Shown here one piece after another: positions 1 to 7,193 of a stretch of 26,280 nt of DNA; the first letter of the stretch is position 1; every line of letters begins with the position of its first letter. The DNA is taken from positions 1 to 26,280 of the forward strand of contig JBBKWH010000048.1 in assembly GCA_037968855.1 (NCBI GenBank), written 5' to 3'. The notes beneath the pieces were generated by a model, which saw nothing but the letters and a program-made list of their open reading frames with translations, was not told where the DNA came from and searched no databases. This DNA is from JBBKWH01 sp037968855 (GTDB taxonomy: Bacteria; Pseudomonadota; Gammaproteobacteria; Pseudomonadales; Moraxellaceae). Both the position numbers and the translations under genes were made by a program.

Positions 1-40
1 GCATGATGGAATGTTAGCATATTTTGGTGGATTGGTATAA
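1..40. mobile_element. Foreign sequence at the aldehyde dehydrogenase breakpoint, possible end of an insertion element
   Basis: Reading on the minus strand, the aldehyde dehydrogenase frame is normal down to about base 38-41. It then changes to AT-richer sequence that no frame can read as the expected family continuation (Leu-Pro-Pro-Gly-Val, then Asn-Val-Val). A stop follows at 14-16. An abrupt break without a simple frameshift suggests an insertion or rearrangement junction. Only 40 bases are visible, with no transposase or terminal repeat pair, so the identity is a guess. Confidence 0.25.
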
Positions 41-658
41 GTCAGCAATCAACTCCATCAACACCAAAATAGATGCTGGAGTTTGTTCGGCAGGTTTAAG
101 CACCACGCAGTTACCAGCGGCCAAGGCGGGGGCAAGTTTCCACGCGGCCATCAAAATAGGGAAGTTCCACGGAATAATCTGCCCAACCACGCCTAACGGT
201 TCGTGGATGTGATAGGCCACGGTGAACTCGTCGATTTCGGCCATGGAGCCTTCTTGCGCGCGGATACAGCCGGCAAAATAACGGAAGTGATCGACGGTGA
301 GGGGAATATCGGCGGCAAGGGTTTCGCGTACCGCTTTGCCGTTGTCCCATGTTTCGGCGACAGCGAGCTTCTCTAGATTTTGTTCAATGCGGTCGGCAAT
401 GCGCAGCAAGATGTTACTGCGCTCGGTGACTGAGGTTTTGCCCCACGTCACAAAGGCACGCTGGGACGCAGCAACCGCAAGGTCAATGTCTGCTGCACTT
501 GAGCGCGGCACTTGGCAAAACACTTGACCGTTGATGGGACTGATGTTGTCTAAATAGCGTCCTTCAACCGGCGCGATCCATTCGCCACCGATAAAATTTT
601 GGTATTGGGTCTTAAAGTCGATGACTGCACCGCTTTGATTGGGGTTGGCGTAAATCAT
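14..658 (-). pseudogene. Aldehyde dehydrogenase (ExaC/AcoD-type), N-terminal 207 residues only, disrupted
   Basis: This family oxidises acetaldehyde and related short aldehydes to acids with NAD, in the cytoplasm, often after an alcohol dehydrogenase. The ATG at 658 is chosen because AGGAA lies 7 bases upstream and the product starts MIYANP, as is usual for ExaC/AcoD proteins; an upstream in-frame start at 715 lacks this support. The cofactor-binding half is intact: PWNFP at about residues 163-167 and LKPAEQTP at about 187-194. The family is about 500 residues long. This product loses homology after residue 207 and stops at 214, so the catalytic Glu and Cys are missing. The divergent AraC gene is the likely regulator. 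The remainder could lie beyond the edge after an insertion. The family call is firm; the cause of the break is not. Confidence 0.85.
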
Positions 659-925
659 GGCAACATTCCTGTGTGTGAGCCGTATGGTCAGCGTTGCTGA
701 GTGATCAAGGACCACTGATCTGATCAGCGACCGTCTGATGTCATCCGATGACCTTGTATGCCTTTACGCTATGTGATTTGATCGGGTGTTACTTGCCTGA
801 TGGTCTTTTTGACTATGCTGAGCGTCCACGCTGGCGTAGCACGTTGCGATCACTGGGCAGGATTAAAATAAAAATCAAGGATGTCGTGTGGCCAGCTTTT
901 GCCATACGCAAGATCAGAGGTGATC
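659..925. promoter_or_regulatory. Divergent control region between aldehyde dehydrogenase and araC-type gene
   Basis: This 267-base gap separates two divergent genes and holds no convincing gene. TGATCA occurs at 702-707 and 721-726, 19 bases apart, with a further TGATC at 716-720. Two copies about two helical turns apart suit a dimeric or AraC-type regulator, but the motif is short and could be chance. No clear sigma-70 or sigma-54 promoter stands out. Confidence 0.3.
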
Positions 926-1849
926 ATGCTGGATTCAGGACTCGCCGCACGCGCTGCATTTAATCGTCGTCAACACGCCCCCAAGCAACTGGTCGAAAAC
1001 CGCACGGTGTATGAACGACATGGCGCAGAACTATCGATTTATGACACCTTTGCGCCTGCCGAGCGGGTGCGTTTGGACGCCGAAGAAATCTTGTATTGCG
1101 GCATGATCAGTGGCAAAAAAATCCTGCATGCAGCGGGGCAGATGCAGACCGAATTTTTGCCGCATCAGTCTTTTGTGATGGGTGCCGGACAATCGGTTGA
1201 GATTGATTTTCCTGAAGCCACTTTAGATCAGCCGACCAGTTGTTTGACGCTGGGCATTAGCCGTGATCGCTTGCGTCAGGTCTGTGATCAATTGAATCAG
1301 CAGCAGCCGTTGCCCTCGGCATTGGGTGAGTGGCAGCCACGTCCAGCGGCGCATTTGCATGTGTTACATACCGAGGCGACTCAGCATTTGTTGGTGCGAA
1401 TCGTGGATAGCTTTATGAGTCAGGATGATGACCGCGATTTGGTGCTGAATTTGGGTGTGACCGAGCTACTGACGCGCATGTTGCGTCAGCAGGGACGGCA
1501 GTTTTTGTTGTCTTGTGCGCGGCTTGACCCAACCGCCAATGCCTTGACCGCCGCGTTACGCTTTATTGATGAGCATTTGGCCTCACCGCTATGTATTGAG
1601 CAGTTGTGCCGTGTGGCCTGTATGTCGCGCAGTAAGTTTTATGAGTTGTTTCGGCAGGCGGTTGGTGTGGGGCCAATGGAGTATGTGCAGCAGCGCCGTT
1701 TAGAGCAGGCACGGGAGTGGATTGCTGCGGGGCGGGGCATTACTGAGGTGTGCTATGCGGTGGGTTATGTGAATGCCAGCCACTTTGCTCGACGCTTTCA
1801 TCAGCAATATGGCATGTCGCCACGGGCATTTGCGTTGCAGCAGGGGTGA
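926..1849 (+). CDS. AraC-family transcriptional regulator
   Basis: A 307-residue cytoplasmic DNA-binding regulator. The C-terminal third (about residues 206-307) is a complete AraC/XylS domain with two helix-turn-helix units: one around IEQLCRVACMSRSKFYELF, the second around ITEVCYAVGYVNASHFARRF, followed by the usual YGMSP. The N-terminal 200 residues form the ligand or dimerisation part; the ligand cannot be read from the sequence. The ATG at 926 has GAGG six bases upstream and is preferred over an in-frame start at 881. It is divergent from the aldehyde dehydrogenase gene, an arrangement in which such regulators usually activate the neighbour in response to an alcohol or aldehyde. That role is inferred. 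It converges on the antitoxin gene with 15 bases between. Confidence 0.88.
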   Translation: MLDSGLAARAAFNRRQHAPKQLVENRTVYERHGAELSIYDTFAPAERVRLDAEEILYCGMISGKKILHAAGQMQTEFLPHQSFVMGAGQSVEIDFPEATLDQPTSCLTLGISRDRLRQVCDQLNQQQPLPSALGEWQPRPAAHLHVLHTEATQHLLVRIVDSFMSQDDDRDLVLNLGVTELLTRMLRQQGRQFLLSCARLDPTANALTAALRFIDEHLASPLCIEQLCRVACMSRSKFYELFRQAVGVGPMEYVQQRRLEQAREWIAAGRGITEVCYAVGYVNASHFARRFHQQYGMSPRAFALQQG

Positions 1850-1864
1850 GCGGATATTGAGGGT

Positions 1865-2146
1865 TTAGTGGTGTTGCGCAGTTAATGTAAAGCCAAGCGC
1901 ATGAACCACTTTCATTACGGTTTCAAAGCGTGGTTTCGCATCAGCACTTAATGCTTTGTACAAGCTTTCACGAGATAGGCCAGTTTTTTCAGCAATGTTG
2001 GTCATGCTACGTGCGCGCGCTATAGTTCCTAATGCTTGAATAAAGGCATCGGCATCATTTTCTTCTAAAATGACGTTGAGATACTCAGCAATCGCCTCTT
2101 CACTATCGAGATAGTCAGCGACATCAAAGCGTTGAAATTCAGTCAT
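1865..2146 (-). CDS. Antitoxin, HigA-like/HI1420-type helix-turn-helix protein
   Basis: A 93-residue product of the putative addiction-module antidote family (the downstream partner of HI1419-type toxins). The N-terminal half is acidic (FDVADYLDSEEAIAEYLN). The C-terminal half carries an XRE-like helix-turn-helix around MTNIAEKTGLSRESLYKAL and the usual ending with VVHALGFTL. It should neutralise the toxin by direct binding and repress the operon promoter. Its ATG overlaps the end of the toxin gene by 8 bases, so translation is probably coupled. The toxin-first order is typical of HigBA-like modules. Confidence 0.88.
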   Translation of the reverse strand: MTEFQRFDVADYLDSEEAIAEYLNVILEENDADAFIQALGTIARARSMTNIAEKTGLSRESLYKALSADAKPRFETVMKVVHALGFTLTAQHH

Positions 2147-2459
2147 GATGGTTCTCCTTTAACACGCTTAGCAGTTGTTGCTTGAGTAATTTGGCCTGTT
2201 GAATATCTTTTTGCTGCGAGCTTTTGTCACCACCACACAACAATAGATAAACCACCTGTTCATGCCGAACAAAATAAATACGGTAGCCAGCACCAACATG
2301 AATACGCATTTCACTGATCCCCTGACCAACAGGTTCGCAGTCACCAAAATTGCCTTGCTGTGCTTGCTCAATTCGACGAGCGATACGAACTTTGGCACGT
2401 ATATCTTTGAGTGTTGCTAGCCACTGATCAAACTGTTGAGAGCGTAGAATGGTATTCAT
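2139..2459 (-). CDS. Toxin, RelE/HigB superfamily (Gp49/HI1419-like)
   Basis: A 106-residue basic protein of the phage-derived Gp49-like/HigB family, RelE-fold ribonucleases that usually cut mRNA on the ribosome. Family signatures are the N-terminal phrase FDQWLATLKDIRAKVRIARRI, the central GISEMRIHVGAGYRIYF, and the later LLLCGGDKSSQQKDIQQA. The ATG at 2459 is preferred; a TTG two codons upstream is also in frame. The ribosome site is weak. It is the first gene of a two-gene operon with the antitoxin and has an operator-like palindrome upstream. No active-site loss is obvious. Cellular activity is inferred from the family. Confidence 0.88.
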   Translation of the reverse strand: MNTILRSQQFDQWLATLKDIRAKVRIARRIEQAQQGNFGDCEPVGQGISEMRIHVGAGYRIYFVRHEQVVYLLLCGGDKSSQQKDIQQAKLLKQQLLSVLKENHHD

Positions 2460-2492
2460 GATCAATGAAGTATCACTTGTGCTTTAATATAA

Positions 2493-2521
2493 AGTGTATC
2501 CATTTGGATACGTTTTGCCAA
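2493..2521 (-). promoter_or_regulatory. Promoter of the toxin-antitoxin operon with embedded operator palindrome
   Basis: On the minus strand TTGGCA (2521-2516) and TACACT (2498-2493) are separated by exactly 17 bases. The spacer contains most of an inverted repeat, GTATCCA and TGGATAC around two central bases (2496-2511), which also overlaps the -10 box. An antitoxin dimer bound here would block RNA polymerase, which fits the usual autorepression of such modules. Confidence 0.6.
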
Positions 2522-2524
2522 GAG

Positions 2525-2542
2525 GATTGATATAGATCAATC
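2525..2542. promoter_or_regulatory. Perfect FNR/Anr-like palindrome
   Basis: GATTGATATAGATCAATC has 7-base arms around ATAG and contains the full consensus TTGAT-N4-ATCAA of FNR/Anr-type regulators. It lies between the divergent toxin operon and argS, directly upstream of the toxin -35 box and about 110 bases upstream of the argS start. Its centre is near -47 relative to the predicted toxin start site, not the ideal -41.5. Binding by an oxygen-responsive regulator is inferred from the motif only. Confidence 0.45.
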
Positions 2543-2650
2543 AATCGTGATGGTCTAAAAATTCCCCAACACATTCATCATTACACCATTTAGCCAAAAC
2601 CCGCGCTCTGCTATAGTCATTGGCCGATTTTGCAATGCTGCCGACTTGCC

Positions 2651-4441
2651 ATGAATGCTGCCATTATTAGCGCGATTAACACCGCAATTGATACGCTTAA
2701 AACCGCAGGCACACTGCCCGCAGACTGGCAGAATGCAAGCACCCTCACCCGAACCAAAGACCGCAGCCACGGCGATTTTGCCAGCAATGTAGCGATGTCA
2801 GCGGCCAAAGTTGCCGCCATGAAGCCGCGTGACTTGGCCGAAAAAATCGTTGCCGCGCTGCCACAGACCAACGAGATTGCCAAGGTCGAGATTGCAGGGC
2901 CGGGTTTTATTAACTTCTTTTTAAATGATGATCAACGCTTTGCTGTGCTCGACACCATTGCCGCACAAGCCGATCTGTTTGGTGAAAACCAAGACCATGC
3001 AGGCAAGCGGGTGCAAGTCGAGTTTGTCTCGGCCAACCCGACTAGCTCGTTGCATGTGGGGCATGGTCGCGGCGCAGCCTATGGCATGACCGTGGCACGT
3101 TTGCTTGAAGCCACCGGCTACAGCGTTGAACGTGAATACTACGTCAACGATGCGGGCCGTCAGATGGATATCTTGGCGACCAGTACCTATTTGCGTTACC
3201 TCGAATTATGCGGCCAGACCTTCACGTTCCCGTCCAATGGCTATCGCGGTGGCTATGTGTCGGACATTGCGCAAACCGTGCGTGACCAGTTGGGCGATAG
3301 CGCTGTGCGTCCAGTTGTCGATGTGTTTGCCGATGTGCCAGCCGATGCGGTGTATGGCGAGCCAGATGCGCAAGGCAATAAGCCGGTCTTGTCGGGTGAT
3401 AAAGAAAAGCATATCGACGGCTTGATCAACAATGCCCGTCAGTTGCTCGGTCTGGATGTGTATCGGGTGTTTCATCAGGCGGCGCTGACCAGCATTTTGG
3501 ATGATATCCGTGATGATTTGGGCGAGTTTGGTGTGCGCTTTGATCAATGGTTTAGTGAAGCGACCTTAAAAGACAAAATCGACGAAGCCCTGCAAACCTT
3601 ACAAGACAAAGGCTTTTTATACGAAAAAGACGGCAATATTTGGTTCCGCTCCACCGACTTTGATGATGAAAAAGACCGTGTGGTCAAACGCGCCAACGGT
3701 CAAACCACTTATTTTGCTGCCGACATTGCCTATCACTTAGACAAGTATCAGCGCGGTTTAGACCAGATTGTCGATATCTGGGGCGCAGACCATCATGGTT
3801 ATATTGCCCGTGTTAAAGCAGCAATTGCTGCGATGGGTTTTGATCCGGCCAAATTAACCGTGCTGTTGGTGCAGTTTGTTAGCCTGTGGCGTGGTGGTGA
3901 GATGGTGCAAATGTCATCACGTTCGGGTCAGTTTGTCGAACTGCGTGAATTGCGTGCCGAAGTGGGCAACGATGCGGCACGCTTTTATTATGTGATGCGT
4001 AAAAGCGAGCAGCACATTGACTTTGATCTGGATTTGGCTGTGTCGGAAAGCAAAGACAATCCTGTTTATTACGTGCAAATGGCACATGCACGCGTGTGCC
4101 GCATACTGGAAAAACTCACCGAGCAAGGCAAAGCGTTTGACCGTGCGGCAGGCCGTGCGCATGTGGCTCGTTTGACCGAAACGGTTGAAGCTGAACTGCT
4201 GGCCAAACTTGCGGCCTACCCCGAAGCGGTGCAGCGTGCGGCAGCGCAATATGAGCCGCATCAAGTGGGCAATTACTTAAAGGAACTGGCCGCGTTGTTT
4301 CATGGCTGGTACAACGAGCATAAAGTGCTGTCGGATGATGAGGCATTGATGCAGGCACGTTTGTTGCTGTCGGTGTCGGTGCGTCAGGTGATTCATAATG
4401 GCTTGCTGCTGCTGGGTGTGTCTGCGCCAGAAGCCATGTAA
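2651..4441 (+). CDS. argS: Arginyl-tRNA synthetase (ArgS)
   Basis: A class I synthetase, 596 residues, that charges tRNA-Arg with arginine using ATP. The order is typical: an N-terminal add-1 domain for the tRNA elbow (about 1-115), then the Rossmann catalytic core starting with VEFVSANPTSSLHVGHGRG, whose HVGH (about 135-138) is the HIGH signature. The KMSKS loop is the variant MSSRSG (about 421-426), followed by a DALR-type anticodon-binding domain at the C terminus. The length is close to other bacterial ArgS proteins. The ATG at 2651 gives the usual N terminus; a TTG at 2630 is in frame but unlikely. No strong ribosome site is visible. It is followed after 65 bases by the SPOR gene, a pairing known in Pseudomonadales. 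Confidence 0.97.
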   Translation: MNAAIISAINTAIDTLKTAGTLPADWQNASTLTRTKDRSHGDFASNVAMSAAKVAAMKPRDLAEKIVAALPQTNEIAKVEIAGPGFINFFLNDDQRFAVLDTIAAQADLFGENQDHAGKRVQVEFVSANPTSSLHVGHGRGAAYGMTVARLLEATGYSVEREYYVNDAGRQMDILATSTYLRYLELCGQTFTFPSNGYRGGYVSDIAQTVRDQLGDSAVRPVVDVFADVPADAVYGEPDAQGNKPVLSGDKEKHIDGLINNARQLLGLDVYRVFHQAALTSILDDIRDDLGEFGVRFDQWFSEATLKDKIDEALQTLQDKGFLYEKDGNIWFRSTDFDDEKDRVVKRANGQTTYFAADIAYHLDKYQRGLDQIVDIWGADHHGYIARVKAAIAAMGFDPAKLTVLLVQFVSLWRGGEMVQMSSRSGQFVELRELRAEVGNDAARFYYVMRKSEQHIDFDLDLAVSESKDNPVYYVQMAHARVCRILEKLTEQGKAFDRAAGRAHVARLTETVEAELLAKLAAYPEAVQRAAAQYEPHQVGNYLKELAALFHGWYNEHKVLSDDEALMQARLLLSVSVRQVIHNGLLLLGVSAPEAM

Positions 4442-4478
4442 AGCATTCTGCTCAATCATCAATGAACAAGGATGTTTC

Positions 4479-4517
4479 ATGCGTATTTTGAAGAGGATGA
4501 GCCATCGTGTTTGGTAA
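4479..4517 (+). CDS. Possible 12-codon leader ORF overlapping the SPOR gene start
   Basis: An ATG at 4479 has a strong ribosome site (AAGGA, six bases upstream) and reads MRILKRMSHRVW before TAA at 4515. It overlaps the GTG start at 4507 of the next gene in a different frame. It may be translated and couple or tune translation of the SPOR gene. It may also be chance; nothing but the start signal supports it. Confidence 0.3.
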   Translation: MRILKRMSHRVW

Positions 4518-5193
4518 AGCCCCTCGTGGCGCAACACAGCGTCCAGCAACACCAGACGTCAAAAAATCATTGGTTCCTGCATGGTTATGGCTAATCTTTG
4601 GCACCTTGTTGGGTCTGTCTTTTGCGGTGGTGTTGTATTTGTGGCAGCCATGGCAACCGTCTAGCCGTGTCGAACCAGAGCAAATCAGCACTACTGAGCC
4701 TCCGGCAGATAGTACGGCGACAGCTGAGCAGAAGCAGTCAGAGAACTATCAGTTCTATGATTTGTTACCCAAGCAGCAAGTGACGCCTGTACCGGATCAA
4801 GCGGTGCCCAAAAGCGAAATCACCGCTGCCGAGCCATTACCCGATGCAGCCAGTGCTGTGAAGGATGTGTTTGATGGTACGGATCTGGCCCGTACTGTAC
4901 CGACGCCATCGTCAACCAATCAGAACCCGACCTCGTCAAGTGCCGCAGCAGAAGTGCAGCCGGTGTATTTGCTGCAAGTGAATAGCTTTACCGATGCGGA
5001 TGAGGCGGATCGCCAACGGGCAGAGGTGTTATTGGTCGGCTTGTCGGCGGATGTTCGCCAAACGACGACGCGTGATGGCACTTTGTGGTATCGGGTGGTG
5101 TCTGGCCCGTATGTCACACGTAACGAAGCGATGATTGCTCAGCGTAACTTGCAAGACAGTGGGATTGATTCGTTGGTGGTTGAGCAGCGTTAA
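4507..5193 (+). CDS. SPOR domain-containing, single-pass inner membrane protein (FtsN-like architecture)
   Basis: A 228-residue protein with a short basic cytoplasmic N terminus, one membrane helix (about 23-46), a long Pro/Thr/Ser/Glu-rich periplasmic linker, and a C-terminal SPOR domain (about 152-228: YLLQVNSFTD, then WYRVVSGPY and VVEQR). SPOR domains bind peptidoglycan stripped of stem peptides at the division septum, so a role in cell division or wall remodelling is likely. The gene follows argS, where such FtsN-like genes also sit in Pseudomonas. The GTG at 4507 is the only workable start near GAGGA (4493-4497). A short overlapping leader ORF precedes it. Whether it is the true FtsN orthologue cannot be settled from sequence alone. 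Confidence 0.87.
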   Translation: MFGKAPRGATQRPATPDVKKSLVPAWLWLIFGTLLGLSFAVVLYLWQPWQPSSRVEPEQISTTEPPADSTATAEQKQSENYQFYDLLPKQQVTPVPDQAVPKSEITAAEPLPDAASAVKDVFDGTDLARTVPTPSSTNQNPTSSSAAAEVQPVYLLQVNSFTDADEADRQRAEVLLVGLSADVRQTTTRDGTLWYRVVSGPYVTRNEAMIAQRNLQDSGIDSLVVEQR

Positions 5194-5220
5194 GGTGTTC
5201 AAATCGTCAATAACCGACTA

Positions 5221-5248
5221 AAAACAGGGCCAATTGGCCCTGTTTTTT
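5221..5248. terminator. Bidirectional intrinsic terminator
   Basis: A perfect 20-base palindrome ACAGGGCCAATTGGCCCTGT (5224-5243) is flanked by A residues on the left and T residues on the right. It lies between the convergent SPOR gene and SDR gene and can end transcription from both sides. Confidence 0.9.
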
Positions 5249-5259
5249 ACGCTAAAAGT

Positions 5260-6102
5260 TTAGGCTTTACGACGAGATTGTAGCTTGCTGCCAATTTCAA
5301 ACAGTTTTTGATAGCCAGTCGGAACGACGCGTTGGATCAAGTCTAAAATTTTGGCATCGTTACCAATTAGCACGCGGCGATCATTGGCTAATACCGCATC
5401 CAAAATGATTTTTGCGGCGTCTTCTGGTGGGCAGCGCAATAGCTTGTTGAATTGTTTGGTAGACGCCACAGGGTCCATACCCAAGGTCTTAATGCTGTCG
5501 TTCATGCGGGCTGCGTTGGCAATGTTGGTGCGAATGCCACCAGGATGGACGCACAGCACGCCGACGTTGCATTTTTGCATGTCCATTTCTTGGCGTAGGG
5601 CTTCGGTAAAGCCACGTACGGCAAACTTACTGGCGTTATAGGCGCTTTGAGTTGGTTGGGCGGTGAGACCAAACAAGCTAGAGATATTGATGATATGACC
5701 CTCGCCTGAGGCTTTGATCATTGGCAAGAACTCTTTGGTGCCGTATACCACGCCCCAAAAGTTAATACCCATCAGCCATTCAAGCTCATCGTAGCTCATG
5801 CCTTCAACGGTGCTGCCCAAGGCCACACCAGCGTTGTTAAACACCATGTTGACTTTGCCGTGGTCGCTAAACGAGGCTTTGGCCCACTCAGCCATTTGCT
5901 CACGGTTAGAAACGTCTACTTTGCTGGTGGTGACTTTGACGCCGTATGGTTCGACCAAGCCACGGGTGCTGGCCAGACCTTGTTCGTTGACATCGCTGAG
6001 TGACAGATTACAGCCTGCACGTGCAAGCAAGAGTGCCAGTTGCTGGCCAATCCCTGACCCTGCGCCGGTAATGGCGGCAACTTTGTTTTTAAAATCTTGC
6101 AT
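5260..6102 (-). CDS. SDR-family NAD(P)-dependent oxidoreductase
   Basis: A 280-residue classical short-chain dehydrogenase/reductase. It has the nucleotide-binding TGAGSGIG (about 12-19), an acidic Asp at the end of beta-2 (SLSDVN, about 37) that favours NAD, NNAG (about 89-92), catalytic Ser in ISS (about 141-142) and YNASK (Tyr155, Lys159). The substrate is unknown; relatives act on lipid-like or steroid-like alcohols and ketones. The ATG at 6102 has AAAGG eight bases upstream; an in-frame extension to 6138 is not supported. The gene is divergent from a TetR regulator, and an inverted repeat overlaps its predicted -35 box, so repression by that TetR protein is likely. Confidence 0.9.
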   Translation of the reverse strand: MQDFKNKVAAITGAGSGIGQQLALLLARAGCNLSLSDVNEQGLASTRGLVEPYGVKVTTSKVDVSNREQMAEWAKASFSDHGKVNMVFNNAGVALGSTVEGMSYDELEWLMGINFWGVVYGTKEFLPMIKASGEGHIINISSLFGLTAQPTQSAYNASKFAVRGFTEALRQEMDMQKCNVGVLCVHPGGIRTNIANAARMNDSIKTLGMDPVASTKQFNKLLRCPPEDAAKIILDAVLANDRRVLIGNDAKILDLIQRVVPTGYQKLFEIGSKLQSRRKA

Positions 6103-6171
6103 AGAAACGTCCTTTAAAAAGAAACCAGTGTCGCGCAACGACAGAGAATGAGGTGCAGCAATTCAAACTCT

Positions 6172-6233
6172 AGACTATAGTTGACAATATGTCTTGTCAA
6201 TAAGCCGTGACCACTCGAGCTGCATGTTATAAT
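6172..6233. promoter_or_regulatory. Divergent SDR/tetR promoters with TetR-type operator
   Basis: An inverted repeat, TTGACAA and TTGTCAA with a 6-base centre, spans 6181-6200. On the minus strand its right arm supplies a TTGACA -35 box (6200-6195), with overlapping -10 options TATAGT (15-base spacer) and TAGTCT (17-base spacer) before the SDR gene. On the plus strand TATAAT at 6228-6233 can serve the tetR gene; its -35 is weak. A regulator bound at the repeat would block the SDR promoter directly. Confidence 0.6.
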
Positions 6234-6256
6234 GAGACAGTTCGATTAGCGATACG

Positions 6257-7030
6257 ATGGCAGAATGCACCATGAATCAATCTTCTCAGGCCAAACCTTC
6301 TACTCCGCAGGCTGATACCGAAAAGGAGCGTGTCGACACGACTGCCGATAGTACGCCGAAGCGTCGTAGTTTTCGGGGGCTGAGCTTAGAGGAGCGTCAG
6401 CAGGCCCGTCGCGAGCGGCTGATTGAGGCTGGATTGCAGGTGTATGGCACGCAGGGGTTCTTTGCTGTCACGGTGCGTGATGTGTGTGCTGAGGCCAAGC
6501 TGACCGAGCGCTATTTTTATGAGTCATTTAAAAACAGCGAGCAGTTGTTTAAGGTTATTTATCTACAGTTAATTGAGCATTTGCAACAGTTGATTATGGC
6601 CGCCATGATGCACGCGGCTGGTGATCCACGTCGGATGATTGAAGCGGGTTTACGGGCGTTTTTGGATTCATTAAAAAACGATCCACGCATGGCGCGGATT
6701 TTGTTTGTCGATGCGATTTTGGTGCATGAGTTACATGGCAATGCGATTCATGAGGCTGTCGCCCGATTTGATCGCATGACCCAAGCGTTCTTTATGTTAA
6801 TGCTGCCGCACGAAACCCGTAGCCATACCCAAATGTCGTTGGTGTCGACGGGCCTAAACGGTTATGTCACCCATATTGCGATTCGCTGGGTGATGGGTGG
6901 GTTTAAAGAGCCAATGGAAGAGGTATTGACCGCTTGTCAGTTGGTCTACCATGCGTTTTTGGACATGATGAAACGGGTCGATAGCGACCATGGTGCCAAG
7001 CTGCCTACCAGCAAAAAAACCAAATCGTAG
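6257..7030 (+). CDS. TetR/AcrR-family transcriptional regulator
   Basis: A 257-residue regulator with a hydrophilic N-terminal tail of about 35 residues. The TetR DNA-binding domain follows: RRERLIEAGLQVYGTQGFFAVTV begins it, and the helix-turn-helix is about DVCAEAKLTERYFYESFKNSE. The all-helical C-terminal ligand domain has no ligand signature I can name. The start is uncertain: ATG at 6257 or 6272, neither with a strong ribosome site. It is divergent from the SDR gene with an operator-like repeat between. A regulator that senses the substrate or product of the SDR enzyme is the simplest reading. Confidence 0.9.
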   Translation: MAECTMNQSSQAKPSTPQADTEKERVDTTADSTPKRRSFRGLSLEERQQARRERLIEAGLQVYGTQGFFAVTVRDVCAEAKLTERYFYESFKNSEQLFKVIYLQLIEHLQQLIMAAMMHAAGDPRRMIEAGLRAFLDSLKNDPRMARILFVDAILVHELHGNAIHEAVARFDRMTQAFFMLMLPHETRSHTQMSLVSTGLNGYVTHIAIRWVMGGFKEPMEEVLTACQLVYHAFLDMMKRVDSDHGAKLPTSKKTKS

Positions 7031-7097
7031 GCAATACGGGCCGAATATCTGTTTTTTCGTATATTGGTTACATGTTCGTCGGATGAAAAGGCATCGA

Positions 7098-7133
7098 TTG
7101 CCACGAAACCGTCACAATTGTTGATTGTAATAT
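7098..7133 (+). promoter_or_regulatory. Probable Pho box and promoter of phoBR
   Basis: TTGCCACGAAACCGTCAC (7098-7115) matches the two-repeat Pho box (CTGTCAT, 4 A/T-rich bases, CTGTCAC) well: repeat TTGCCAC, spacer GAAA, repeat CCGTCAC. A TAATAT -10 box sits at 7128-7133, 12 bases further, with no separate -35. That is the layout of PhoB-activated promoters and indicates autoregulation. Confidence 0.6.
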
Positions 7134-7193
7134 AGCTGTCATGAAACGAGGCACGGCATTTGACCGTCGCCCAATCAGTGCGAGGCAGACATA

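Noticed and set aside
748..963. A 71-codon plus-strand frame in the aldehyde dehydrogenase/araC gap
   Set aside because: No ribosome site, no recognisable family, and it overlaps the araC-type gene start; probably chance.
3910..3928. ArgS has MSSR instead of KMSKS, a possible active-site defect
   Set aside because: Many bacterial ArgS proteins lack the canonical KMSKS; this variant is normal for the family.
7136..7142. CTGTCAT just before phoB as a Pho box
   Set aside because: It has no second repeat at the right spacing and lies downstream of the -10 box; the pair at 7098-7115 fits much better.
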